Source: Saprospiraceae bacterium (lineage in GTDB: Bacteria > Bacteroidota > Bacteroidia > Chitinophagales > Saprospiraceae). From it: DNA of 64,000 nt. The notes beneath the pieces are model-generated. The model searched no databases. It saw only the letters and a list, made by a program, of their open reading frames with translations, and had not been told where the DNA came from. Shown here piece by piece: positions 41,442 through 50,142 of the stretch. The stretch lies in assembly GCA_016714085.1 (NCBI GenBank), contig JADJNW010000001.1:620001-684000 (forward strand), in the 5' to 3' direction. The position numbers and the translations under genes are program-made. Each line of letters opens with the position of its first letter. Within the stretch, counting starts at the first letter, position 1.

Positions 41442-43955
41442 ATGCGCAAACAATACTCGCTGTTATTACTGATACTAATGCTGGCGATAGCATCTGCATT
41501 CGCGCAAGCACCGAAACGCTGGACTTCCGGCGATATCCACGAAGCCATTCAAAAACTCAATTTCCTCGGCTCGGCGCTTTACGTAGCCGCGCACCCCGAC
41601 GATGAAAATACGCGCTTGATCGCTTATCTCGCAAACGAGGTAAAAGCAGAAACAGCATACCTATCTATGACGCGTGGCGATGGTGGCCAAAACTTGATCG
41701 GTTCTGAAATTTCGGAGCTCCTGGGCGCTATCCGTACCCAGGAATTGCTTGCAGCACGCAGGATTGACGGTGGTAATCAAATGTTTACGCGTGCCAATGA
41801 TTTTGGGTATTCTAAAAATGCGGAAGAAACACTGGAGATTTGGAACAAAGATGCGATTCTGTCGGATGTGATCTGGGCGATCCGCAAATGGCAGCCGGAT
41901 GTAATTATCAATCGTTTCGACCACGATGGCACGCGCCCCAATCATGGGCATCATACTTCTTCTGCAATGCTTTCGCACGAGGCATTTGATTTAGCAGGCA
42001 AAAAAGAAATATATCCAGAACAATTAAAATATGTACAAGCCTGGCAACCAAAGCGTTTATTCCTCAATACCACTTGGTGGTTTTATGGTAGCCAGGAGGC
42101 TTTCGCCAAAATCGATAAATCCGATATGGTCAGTTTTGATGTGGGTGTTTATTACCCAATCAAAGGCAAATCCAATAACGAAATCGCCTCTGAAAGTCGC
42201 AGTATGCACAAATGTCAGGGCTTTGGCTCGGCAGGCGTGCGCGGTTCGGAACTGGAATATTTGAAACTCCTGAAAGGCGATATGCCCAAGAATAATAACC
42301 TCTTTGAAGGGATCAATACGACCTGGACGCGCGTGAAAGGCGGCGAACCGATTGGTAAGATCCTCGCCGAAGTAGAAAAAGAATTCGATTACGAAAATCC
42401 TGCTGCCAGCGTGCCTAAGTTACTCCAAGCTTACAAACTCATTAATGCTTTGCCCGATGGCTATTGGAAGCAAGTAAAAAAGAGCGACATCGAAGAAGTA
42501 ATCAAGGCTTGTATGGGCTTGTATGTGGACGTATTTACGAGAGATTTCTCTGGTACGCCGGGGCAAGAAGTTGAATTGAATCTGGAAGTGACCAATCGCT
42601 CGGAGACAGATTTGATCTTAGAATCGGTCGTCATTTTGCCGGAAGGTAAGGAGCGTGTTTTGAATGAAAAAATTGCATATAATACACCATCTTATGCAAT
42701 GCATAAAGTGAAAATTCCCGAAGACATTGCTTATACCAATCTTTATTGGCTCGATAAACCCTGGGAATTAGGCAGATATACTGTTGAAAATCAGCAATTA
42801 AGAGGCTTGCCGGAAACACCGCACACCTTCAAAGTGCAATTTAATTTTGTGATAGCAGGAGAGCCGATCTCTCTCGAACGAGAAGTCGTGCACAAGCATA
42901 CCGATGATGTGAAAGGTGAAGTGTATCAGCCTTTTGAAATCACGCCGCCAGTGTTTGCCAATTTCGCAGAAAAAGTCTATGTCTATTCCAACGATGCCCC
43001 GCAAATGGTGGAAATTATATTAAAATCAGGCGCTCCTGAAACCAGCGGTTTTGTTACATTGAATCATCCCAAAGGTTGGCGCATAGAGCCTGCAAAAATT
43101 GATTTCACTATAAAATTGAAAGGCGAAGAGCAAATGGTGCGCTTCCAGTTGTTCCCGCCTGAGGAGCAAAGCGAAGGAGAAGTGAAGCCTGTGATCCATG
43201 TGAATGGTAAGCAATACGGAGAAGAAGTCGTGTTCATAGAATACGATCATATTCCAACCCAAACGGTGCTGCGCGATGCGGCTGCAAAAGTTGTAAAAAT
43301 TGACATCAAAAAAGCGGGCGACCGCATTGGTTATTACATGGGCGCAGGTGATGAAATTCCTGCCAGCCTTCGACAAATTGGTTATAACGTGACACTTTTG
43401 GAAGATAGCGACCTCACGCCCGAAGCACTCAAGCGCTACGACGCAGTCATTATGGGCGTACGTGCTTACAACACGAAGCCACGCTTGCGTTTTGCGCAAA
43501 GCAACTTGATGAAATACGTTGAAAATGGCGGCACTTTGATTGTACAATACAATACCAGTAATGATTTGGTGCTGCCTGTGGCAGAAATCGCACCCTATCC
43601 GCTCAAAATCTCGCGCGACCGCACTTCAGTAGAAGACGCAGCAGTAAGATTCCTGAAGCCGGAGCATTCTGTATTAAATTTCCCGAATAAAATCACCAAA
43701 AAAGACTTCGAAGGTTGGGTGCAAGAGCGCGGCTTATACTTCCCTAATGAGTGGGCACAAGAATTTGATGCTATTCTCTCATGCAATGATCCCGGCGAGC
43801 CTGCTCGTGACGGCGGCTTGCTGGTGGCAACCTATGGCAAAGGACATTACATCTATACGGGTTATTCTTTCTTCCGAGAGTTGCCAGCCGGCGTTTCCGG
43901 CGCATTCCGTTTGTTTGCAAATATGATTTCAATTGGCAAAGAGCCAAAACCGTAA
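41442..43955 (+). CDS. Secreted PIG-L/LmbE-family deacetylase with long C-terminal extension
   Basis: Starts MRKQYSLLLLILMLAIASAF, a signal peptide. The PIG-L domain (residues ~35-250) has the zinc motif AAHPDDENTRL and later NHGHHTSSAML with further ligands, plus the conserved MTRGDGGQN. Such enzymes remove acetyl groups from N-acetylglucosamine-type sugars. A middle region (~370-600) is beta-rich. The last ~200 residues (DAVIMGVRAYNTKPRL, YVENGGTLIVQYNTS, YGKGHYIYTGYSFFREL) resemble a class I glutamine-amidotransferase-like fold lacking an obvious nucleophile. The 837-residue architecture is common in Bacteroidota. It is monocistronic, with a terminator at 43990. Confidence 0.9.
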   Translation: MRKQYSLLLLILMLAIASAFAQAPKRWTSGDIHEAIQKLNFLGSALYVAAHPDDENTRLIAYLANEVKAETAYLSMTRGDGGQNLIGSEISELLGAIRTQELLAARRIDGGNQMFTRANDFGYSKNAEETLEIWNKDAILSDVIWAIRKWQPDVIINRFDHDGTRPNHGHHTSSAMLSHEAFDLAGKKEIYPEQLKYVQAWQPKRLFLNTTWWFYGSQEAFAKIDKSDMVSFDVGVYYPIKGKSNNEIASESRSMHKCQGFGSAGVRGSELEYLKLLKGDMPKNNNLFEGINTTWTRVKGGEPIGKILAEVEKEFDYENPAASVPKLLQAYKLINALPDGYWKQVKKSDIEEVIKACMGLYVDVFTRDFSGTPGQEVELNLEVTNRSETDLILESVVILPEGKERVLNEKIAYNTPSYAMHKVKIPEDIAYTNLYWLDKPWELGRYTVENQQLRGLPETPHTFKVQFNFVIAGEPISLEREVVHKHTDDVKGEVYQPFEITPPVFANFAEKVYVYSNDAPQMVEIILKSGAPETSGFVTLNHPKGWRIEPAKIDFTIKLKGEEQMVRFQLFPPEEQSEGEVKPVIHVNGKQYGEEVVFIEYDHIPTQTVLRDAAAKVVKIDIKKAGDRIGYYMGAGDEIPASLRQIGYNVTLLEDSDLTPEALKRYDAVIMGVRAYNTKPRLRFAQSNLMKYVENGGTLIVQYNTSNDLVLPVAEIAPYPLKISRDRTSVEDAAVRFLKPEHSVLNFPNKITKKDFEGWVQERGLYFPNEWAQEFDAILSCNDPGEPARDGGLLVATYGKGHYIYTGYSFFRELPAGVSGAFRLFANMISIGKEPKP

Positions 43956-43957
43956 GA

Positions 43958-43985
43958 AAGTACGAAGTACGAAATTAGAAGTACG
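43958..43985. repeat. Heptanucleotide repeat, AAGTACG class
   Basis: Four 7-bp units: AAGTACG, AAGTACG, AAATTAG, AAGTACG, placed directly after the deacetylase stop codon and before its terminator hairpin. It is the reverse complement of the class seen at 22974. Confidence 0.7.
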
Positions 43986-43989
43986 AAAG

Positions 43990-44025
43990 AGAGCGTTTCT
44001 TATAGAATTAAGGAACGCTCTTTTA
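43990..44025 (+). terminator. Terminator of the PIG-L deacetylase gene
   Basis: AGAGCGTTTCTT (43990-44001) pairs with AAGGAACGCTCT (44010-44021) with one wobble, 8-base loop, followed by TTTTA. Confidence 0.82.
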
Positions 44026-44155
44026 TATTAAGCACTTGTTCTGATATAATATTAAAATAAAATTGTAATTGAGTATTTAAGCTTTGCATTTATTTGCAAA
44101 TCAAAATATTATAAACTGCTGACTGCGTACTATCGACGATGTGCTGCTATTAAGA

Positions 44156-45031
44156 TTAAGTAGCCTTTGATGTCATGATGTAAGCAATGCCCAGCCACTG
44201 TTGATTCCAATTGCCAAGTACGGGGTATCCCAGGCGCGGCGGTTCGATACTATGATAGAAACTACGTTGTGCGATTTTGCCAGCGCTACGGCCATGAAAC
44301 ATCGTATAGCCAATGACATTGCCCTCCGCATCTTTTTTAACTTCCGTGACCGTACCCATGTGCGCCACATTTTGCTGCGCAACGCTGATATTCACATCAT
44401 TATAAACTTGCCCTGATCTTCCAAAAAATAGCACTGCTCCAGGCTTGATGAGGTTGCGCTTAGTTAAAGCATCTTCCTTGTTGTTCTTGACGAGAATCAA
44501 ATTATTTTTATTATGATACCAGGTAACCAACTCTCGTGTGCCACGAGCAGTTTTGGGTTCTGGATAATCATAGCGGTCACATTTGGATTTTACAAAGCGG
44601 GTAACCCGCAGAAACATACCTGAACAATCAGCGAGATTGGCGGAGTTTTTATTGTCGTACATCACCGAATCCTTTTCGATGCCTTCCGCGAATAGCGAGA
44701 GTTGGAGGCTTAATTCATCTGCATCGTTGAAACAAAGCTTATCGGTCGGCAAGGTTTCAGAAGTAGTAGCCACAGGCTGCGTAGTAGTCGTTTGTTCCGT
44801 TTTCGCAGCAACTGTATCCGTATTCGCAGTCGTAGTAACGGCAGTTGTATCCGATGGTGCAGCAGGTGCAACCGTATTCGATGCTGTAGTCGTAATAGCA
44901 GGTGCAAGTGTGGCGCGCTTTCCAGCGCTATTCCCGATGAAGTAACCGATTATACCGCCGATGAGTAATACGGCGACATAAGGGATGAATTTTGCAGGGT
45001 CATAGTGTTTGATTTGATATGGGTTAAACAT
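44156..45031 (-). CDS. Membrane-anchored NlpC/P60-like protein
   Basis: A 291-residue protein. One transmembrane helix (residues 15-34, FIPYVAVLLIGGIIGYFIGN) is followed by a Thr/Ala-rich linker (~40-92) and a soluble domain. C136 in LADCSGMFLRVTRF is the D-C-S-G motif of NlpC/P60 cysteine peptidases. H224 (QNVAHMGTVTEV) and H246 (TMFHGRSAGK) are candidates for the other catalytic residues. KPGAVLFFGRSG fits the strand before the histidine. NlpC/P60 enzymes cut cell-wall peptides, so a periplasmic role in wall remodelling is plausible. Spacing is looser than in typical members, so the assignment is moderate. Confidence 0.68.
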   Translation of the reverse strand: MFNPYQIKHYDPAKFIPYVAVLLIGGIIGYFIGNSAGKRATLAPAITTTASNTVAPAAPSDTTAVTTTANTDTVAAKTEQTTTTQPVATTSETLPTDKLCFNDADELSLQLSLFAEGIEKDSVMYDNKNSANLADCSGMFLRVTRFVKSKCDRYDYPEPKTARGTRELVTWYHNKNNLILVKNNKEDALTKRNLIKPGAVLFFGRSGQVYNDVNISVAQQNVAHMGTVTEVKKDAEGNVIGYTMFHGRSAGKIAQRSFYHSIEPPRLGYPVLGNWNQQWLGIAYIMTSKAT

Positions 45032-45403
45032 TCGTATTATAAATGTACATTTTATTTCACAGTAAGCTCATAATCAATCAAAAATAAAAAACGACTCCCA
45101 TTTCTGATTGCCAAACCCCTTCCCGGGAAGCATCGGAAATATAAATCAAAATTCTGTCCGGATAAATCAGACCACCTCACGGTAGCAAAAAGGTAAAGTA
45201 CAGCAACTCAGAGGAACTTTGCAAAAGCTTATAAGTGCTTTGGCTTGGTGTGTAATAAAAGAATGTTGTAAATTAGGAGCACGAAAGGTAGTATTCATAA
45301 ACATGATATATGCGCCGGCGTGAATAAGAGAAATAAACGGCGGATGGTGTATATTATAGATGTTGGGCAATATGCAAAACGACGAAAAAAATTACATTTG
45401 TGA
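45032..45403. other. Gene-free stretch upstream of the restriction module
   Basis: About 370 bp without a credible gene between the NlpC/P60-like gene and the inverted-repeat element. It presumably holds the promoter of the NlpC/P60-like gene. Confidence 0.4.
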
Positions 45404-45575
45404 TAGGAAATAAATTCTCTACCCGATGGATTTTTATTTTTCTAATATAACAGGTCTATAAACCTTATTTTAAGATGAAATTGACCTGTTTTTGAAGCTA
45501 TCTTTCTAAAAAAGTATTGAAATTATGGCTTCATATTATAATTAAAATTATTCATCGGGTAGAGTAGGAAATAAA
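45404..45575. mobile_element. MITE-like element with inverted ends and flanking direct repeats
   Basis: The perfect 12-bp inverted repeats CTCTACCCGATG (45417-45428) and CATCGGGTAGAG (45553-45564) bound 148 bp with no gene. The 11-bp direct repeat TAGGAAATAAA occurs at 45404-45414 and 45565-45575, just outside the ends (2 bp offset on the left). A second nested inverted repeat, AACAGGTC (45449-45456) / GACCTGTT (45483-45490), lies inside. This is the layout of a small non-autonomous element with target duplication. It ends 5 bp before the start codon of the restriction enzyme gene and so forms its leader. It could also be a regulatory structure of the restriction operon. Confidence 0.5.
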
Positions 45576-45579
45576 ACAA

Positions 45580-46716
45580 ATGGCATACGAATCAGTAGAT
45601 AAATTGCAAAATGCTCTTGGCGAGAAAGTATTCCACTATGCTCAGGACAAGAAAAAAGCAGCGGGTAGAGCATTGGGGACAATGGTTGAAATCATTACTT
45701 ACTACCTTCTCAAAACTTGGGATTTCAACAACTCGACCTCAATAGAGAGAGGACTTGTTGAGTACGGAAATGAAGACATATCTCATAATGTTGAATATTC
45801 TCTACATCCTATAATCAATGAATACGAAGTAACCGTTGATAATGATGGCAGTTCCATTACAGCAACGAAAATTCTAAAGGCATTAGAGGAGAAGGCTAAT
45901 ATTTCCCAATTCGAGAAAAAGAACAACAACCTTCTTGACAAGCACAATATTCTTCGCAACGCCTGCACAATTGCAGAATCTAAGAACTCCTTCCTGTTAA
46001 CAAGTTTCAAAACACCAGGACAAGACAAACATGAACTACTCATTTTTGAACAAATGCAAAAGCCCTACGCTATTTTTGAATGCAAGCGAGTTGGTGTTGA
46101 GGAAGGAACCAACAAAGGACCGCAAACCATTGAAAAAGCCAAGCAAGGTGCCTACGTAGCACGTACGGCATCCTCATTACAAAAAATAAGAACCGATACA
46201 GGTGAGAAATATGGAATAATATACCGTTCAGATAACGAACCGTATATTAAGCCTTATATTGAGTTGATGGAGGAAATCATCTATTCCGACGATAGTGAAC
46301 TTTTGAAAAAATTTATACTGACAGTCGGTGCTGTGAGCAATCATGGTAACTGGTTCACAGCCGAAAACCACAACAAGGAATTAAAAGTCTTAGCTCAGTC
46401 ATACGACTGGTTGATATTCCTTACAGACAATGGATTGGCGCAATTCATTGACGAATTAATACTTAACCCAAAACAGGAATATATCAAAGTCCAAGAAGCA
46501 TTTAAAAGCAGTTATACTGCTGACAAGAAGCGAAATATATTCACAAAAGTCAAAATGGATTTTGAGGCTGATGCAGTTTTACTCAAGTACTTCACAGATA
46601 ATCTGGATGAAATTGAAAGTTGGTTTAATATCATTGCGCCACAGGGAAAGACTATTACTGAACTAAAGAACGAACTGATTGAGTTACGTTCAAAAAACTG
46701 GAAAGAAATACTATGA
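45580..46716 (+). CDS. Probable type II restriction endonuclease
   Basis: A 378-residue cytoplasmic protein. The PD-(D/E)XK nuclease core is suggested by YAIFECKRVGVEEGT with E167-C-K169, an acidic residue a strand earlier (D149 or E152 in GQDKHELLIFE), and the conserved following helix GPQTIEKAKQGAYVARTAS. The stop TGA overlaps the ATG of a DNA adenine methyltransferase gene (ATGA at 46713), the arrangement expected of a restriction-modification operon. I cannot name the recognition sequence or the isoschizomer group. The methyltransferase partner is the main support for the assignment. Confidence 0.75.
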   Translation: MAYESVDKLQNALGEKVFHYAQDKKKAAGRALGTMVEIITYYLLKTWDFNNSTSIERGLVEYGNEDISHNVEYSLHPIINEYEVTVDNDGSSITATKILKALEEKANISQFEKKNNNLLDKHNILRNACTIAESKNSFLLTSFKTPGQDKHELLIFEQMQKPYAIFECKRVGVEEGTNKGPQTIEKAKQGAYVARTASSLQKIRTDTGEKYGIIYRSDNEPYIKPYIELMEEIIYSDDSELLKKFILTVGAVSNHGNWFTAENHNKELKVLAQSYDWLIFLTDNGLAQFIDELILNPKQEYIKVQEAFKSSYTADKKRNIFTKVKMDFEADAVLLKYFTDNLDEIESWFNIIAPQGKTITELKNELIELRSKNWKEIL

Positions 46717-47298
46717 GTGCAGGTAGAACAGTAAATTCTCAAAGTCAAAGCTGGGGAACTCCCTTAAATACATAAAAGCAATCAAGCGTTTTTTGGGGGA
46801 CAATTGCTTTAGACCCATGCTCTAATGAATACTCAATAGTTCATGCGGAGACAGAATTTATGCTCCCCAAAAAATGATGGACTGAAGGAGAATTGGAATT
46901 ACCCGACAATCTATATGAATTCTCCATACGGTGCTGACAGAGAAAGAGGAACAACAATCAAAAATTGGTTAGCCAAATGTGCCTTAACTTATCAAAAATA
47001 TGGTTCGGAAATATTGGCTTTAGTTCCCGTTGCGACAAACACAGGACATTGGAAACAGAGCGTTTTTGGACAAGCAAAAGCTATTTGTTTTCTTTATGAC
47101 ACAAGACTAAAATTCCTTGAAAATGGTTTGGATGTAGGTAAAGGCGCACCGATGTCATGTGCTATGATTTACTGGGGGCAAGATTATGATAAATTCTTCG
47201 AAATATTCATAGAATATGGTGCAGTAGTTGACATTTCAAACCTTCAAGGACAAAAAATCGGGAAGGAGAGAAAGTTCATGGAATTAGATTTTAAATAA
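46713..47298 (+). pseudogene. DNA N-6-adenine methyltransferase (Dam/phage type), frameshifted
   Basis: The ATG at 46713 opens MSAGRTVNSQSQSWGTPLNT, the typical start of phage-type adenine methyltransferases (S-Q-x-W-x-T-P). Another frame then reads ALDPCSNEYSIVHAETEF, the SAM-binding region, and a third reads NDGLKENWNYPTIYMNSPYG and continues to FIEYGAVVDISNLQGQKIG at 47298. NSPYG stands for the catalytic N/D-P-P-Y motif, with Ser in the second position. At least two indels (46750-46790 and near the A-run at 46865) break the gene. It would protect host DNA against the upstream nuclease; if truly broken while the nuclease is intact, the cell would be at risk, so sequence error is more likely. 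Confidence 0.75.
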
Positions 47299-47361
47299 GA
47301 GCATAATTGCCAGTATATGCAATAATGCTCCCTAAACCGTCGCACTCCACATATACTGGCA
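47299..47361. terminator. Nested inverted repeats after the methyltransferase gene
   Basis: GAGCATAATTGC (47299-47310) pairs with GCAATAATGCTC (47319-47330) with one mismatch, starting at the stop codon. In addition TGCCAGTATATG (47308-47319) pairs perfectly with CATATACTGGCA (47350-47361). The two stems are mutually exclusive alternatives. It may be the operon terminator and could mark the right boundary of the restriction module. Confidence 0.55.
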
Positions 47362-47446
47362 GTTACCCAAAAAACTAAAAAAAATTCCTGCCACTTTTAT
47401 GCAATTCTAAATATCCCTGCATCCTACCCTAAAAAATCAGAAACCT

Positions 47447-48562
47447 ATGAAAAAGTTAATCTTCCTCTTAGCAAGCGCTTTGCTATTCTTGACAGGGCAA
47501 GCGAATGCTCAATTTACGGTGAATGGCATCGTTACGGATGATTCCGGCCAGCCGCTGATCGGCGCTTCTGTCATGGTGAAAGGCACGGCCAACGGCACTG
47601 TTACAGATGTGGATGGCTCTTTTAGTATTACAATGCCAGATTCCACATACACGTTGGTGATTAATTATACTGGTTTTCAATCACAAGAAGTAAAGGTGAA
47701 AAGTAGTGAAAAACTGCAGGTTACGATGAGCGCTGATATGATGCAGCTGGAAGAAGTAGTCGTAACCGGACATGGAAGCCGCAATAAAAAAGCAGATCGC
47801 GCAGCCATTAGAATAAGAGGCAATTCAACCTTATCCGGTCAAGCAATGAGCACTGTACCTTATGCTCCTGCCAAGCCTTATTCAGAGAATCAACCCCCAT
47901 TTAATACAGAAGATTACGACCTCATACAGGAAAATCGCTTTTTTGAAGCGACTCAAAATCCGCTTTCGACCTTCTCGATTGATGTAGATGCTGCTTCTTA
48001 TAGCAATATCCGCCGTTTTATTCAGCAACAAGGACAAATCCCACCCAAAGATGCCGTACGCATTGAAGAGATGGTGAATTATTTTGATTACGAATATCCG
48101 CAACCACAAGGCGAGCACCCATTTGAAGTGATTACTGAAATCTCCGAATGCCCCTGGCAACCGCAGCATCGCCTGGTGCATATTGGTTTGCAAGGCAAAA
48201 AAATCGCTACTGAAAATCTTCCTGCGAGCAATCTGGTATTCCTGATCGATGTATCGGGCAGTATGCAAGATGCCAACAAGCTCCCATTGGTACAGGCTTC
48301 GATGAAATTACTCACTGATCAACTCCGCGAACAGGATCGCGTAGCAATCGTAGTCTATGCCGGGGCAGCAGGATTAGTGCTTCCGCCTACTTCCGGTAAG
48401 GATAAACAAAAAATCAAAGAAGCCATCGACAATTTGGAGGCAGGTGGCTCTACCGCTGGTGGCGCGGGCATTATGCTGGCGTACAAAACCGCTCGTGAAA
48501 ACTTCGTGGAAGGCGGCAACAACCGCGTGATTCTGGCGACCGATGGCGATTTCATTGATTGA
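47447..48562 (+). CDS. VWA-domain protein with carboxypeptidase-like N-terminus, 5' part
   Basis: Signal peptide ([20 protein letters not shown]), then a carboxypeptidase-regulatory-like domain ([20 protein letters not shown]) ending in [15 protein letters not shown]. The conserved YfbK-type linker follows ([32 protein letters not shown]), then a von Willebrand A domain with the metal site [17 protein letters not shown] at about residues 263-279. The frame stops right after [10 protein letters not shown]. The next frame resumes with the rest of the VWA domain, missing about 12 conserved residues. Full length would be about 620 residues. It is likely periplasmic or surface-exposed. Confidence 0.86.
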   Translation: MKKLIFLLASALLFLTGQANAQFTVNGIVTDDSGQPLIGASVMVKGTANGTVTDVDGSFSITMPDSTYTLVINYTGFQSQEVKVKSSEKLQVTMSADMMQLEEVVVTGHGSRNKKADRAAIRIRGNSTLSGQAMSTVPYAPAKPYSENQPPFNTEDYDLIQENRFFEATQNPLSTFSIDVDAASYSNIRRFIQQQGQIPPKDAVRIEEMVNYFDYEYPQPQGEHPFEVITEISECPWQPQHRLVHIGLQGKKIATENLPASNLVFLIDVSGSMQDANKLPLVQASMKLLTDQLREQDRVAIVVYAGAAGLVLPPTSGKDKQKIKEAIDNLEAGGSTAGGAGIMLAYKTARENFVEGGNNRVILATDGDFID

Positions 48563-49307
48563 AAAAGAGCGCGAAAGTGGTGTGTTCTTGACGGTGTTGG
48601 GCTACGGCATGGGCAATTACAAGGATAATAAAATGCAGCAATTGGCAGACAAAGGCAACGGGAATCATGCTTATATCGATAATATGAGCGAAGCCAAGAA
48701 GGTGCTGGTGAGCGAATTTGGTGGCACGATCTTCACGATTGCCAAGGATGTGAAAATCCAGATTGAATTTAATCCTACCAAAGTGCAAGGCTATCGCCTG
48801 ATCGGCTATGAAAATCGAATGCTAAACAAAGAGGATTTTAATGACGACAAAAAAGATGCAGGCGAACTCGGCGCAGGGCACACGGTGACGGCCTTGTACG
48901 AAATTATCCCTGTGGGTGTAAAAAGCGAATTACTTGCTAAAGTAGATGATTTGAAATATCAGAAAAACGAATCAAATATTGTTACCAATTCTAAAGAATT
49001 GTGTACCATCAAGTTGCGTTACAAAAAACCAGATGGCAATAAAAGTCAACTCATCGAGCAAGCGGTGATTGATCAAAATGTGCAACTTGCTAAAGCCAGT
49101 GATAATTTCCGGTGGTCGGCTGCCGTAGCGGAATTCGGGATGCTATTGCGCGAAAGTGAATTTAAAGGCGAAGCAACTTATGCGCATTGCAAAAAACTCG
49201 CCGAAAGTGCCAAAGGTAAAGACGTGAACGGCTATCGCCGGGAATTGATTGATATGATTGATACTATGCAAAGTCTTGCGCAGCCGCAGACGGCACAGAA
49301 AAAGTAG
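48543..49307 (+). CDS. VWA-domain protein, 3' part
   Basis: Resumes with [20 protein letters not shown] and [20 protein letters not shown], the second half of the VWA domain of YfbK-type proteins. The family C-terminal domain follows ([59 protein letters not shown]). The first methionine is not a real start. Relative to family members, roughly a dozen residues between ATDGDF and LIEKE are missing, so the break is a deletion of about 35-40 bp plus a frame change. A strong terminator follows. Confidence 0.85.
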   Translation: MAISLIEKERESGVFLTVLGYGMGNYKDNKMQQLADKGNGNHAYIDNMSEAKKVLVSEFGGTIFTIAKDVKIQIEFNPTKVQGYRLIGYENRMLNKEDFNDDKKDAGELGAGHTVTALYEIIPVGVKSELLAKVDDLKYQKNESNIVTNSKELCTIKLRYKKPDGNKSQLIEQAVIDQNVQLAKASDNFRWSAAVAEFGMLLRESEFKGEATYAHCKKLAESAKGKDVNGYRRELIDMIDTMQSLAQPQTAQKK

Positions 49308-49310
49308 TCG

Positions 49311-49356
49311 GTGAATAGTGATCTGGTGACTCAAAAGTCATCAGATCACTATTCAC
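49311..49356. terminator. Bidirectional terminator with a 21-bp stem
   Basis: Arms 49311-49331 and 49336-49356 pair over 21 bp with a single wobble, loop CAAA. It lies between the convergent VWA and DUF2490 genes, and its right arm includes the last codons and stop of the DUF2490 gene. Confidence 0.8.
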
Positions 49357-50086
49357 TTTGTCGCAAATCCAGATTATACGTCAAGCCTAATTGAAAATTA
49401 TGATTGCGCTCTTGCTGAATGCCGTCGGGTTTGACAATATATTGATTCAAATAGCCAGCTTGTAAATTTACATTAGGATTAAAACGATAGCCAAGCGTTA
49501 GAGACAAACGGTTTTGATCCAAAATATTCCTGCCGATACCCTCGCCAAATCCCAAAAACGGCTCGGCGTAAACGGAAACAAAAAGGGAATTATCCTGCAA
49601 ATCTTTCGCCCCGATGGGCATCGTAAGCATCAAACGGTAACGCACTCTTTGGCGAAAAACGTAGTCGTCTTGTGCGGGTCTTTCCAAAAAACGCTGCTCT
49701 AAGCGATAGCGGTGGTTCACATACAAGCGCCCGGCGCGTTGATTCAAAATCCACTGCTGCCAAATGCGATGTTCTGTAAATTCTTGATTAACAGGTTGTT
49801 CTCCATAAGGAAAACTCTTAATCCAACCATAGCCTGCCGTCAAACTGCTATTATTCTTGAAAAAATAATCCACGCCTACGCGCATCAAGGATTGCTGCCA
49901 GGTCGAGATAAACTCGTGTCGCCGCCATTGGTATTCAGTATGAAGCCCCCAATTATCGCTCAAGCGGTGATTGCCAAAATACATCCACCAGCCATTCGAT
50001 TGGGTGACGATTTCTTTTTGTGCCGATACGTTGAATCCAATTCCAAGGAACAGCATAATCGCCCATGCAAGTCGTAATTTATTCAT
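49349..50086 (-). CDS. DUF2490 outer-membrane barrel protein
   Basis: A 245-residue exported protein. Starts MNKLRLAWAIMLFLGIGFN with a signal peptide ending SAQK. The body consists of alternating amphipathic strands with the DUF2490 pattern: WWMYFGNHRLSDNWGLHTEY, SLMRVGVDYFFKNNSSLTAGY, EHRIWQQWIL, YRLEQRF, LGYRFNPNVNLQAGYLNQY. The family is a small beta-barrel of unknown function in the outer membrane. It is upstream of nothing on its strand and convergent with the VWA gene. It follows argG on the minus strand by 57 bp, but there is no functional link in evidence. Confidence 0.88.
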   Translation of the reverse strand: MNKLRLAWAIMLFLGIGFNVSAQKEIVTQSNGWWMYFGNHRLSDNWGLHTEYQWRRHEFISTWQQSLMRVGVDYFFKNNSSLTAGYGWIKSFPYGEQPVNQEFTEHRIWQQWILNQRAGRLYVNHRYRLEQRFLERPAQDDYVFRQRVRYRLMLTMPIGAKDLQDNSLFVSVYAEPFLGFGEGIGRNILDQNRLSLTLGYRFNPNVNLQAGYLNQYIVKPDGIQQERNHNFQLGLTYNLDLRQSE

Positions 50087-50142
50087 TATCAATACTTTGC
50101 AACGGCACACTTCAGTCGCCGTAGTTCTACATTTATCGGCGG

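Noticed and set aside
47299..47361. Nested inverted repeat considered as an integron attC site
   Set aside because: The ends lack the RYYYAAC and GTTRRRY core sites, and no integrase is in the window.
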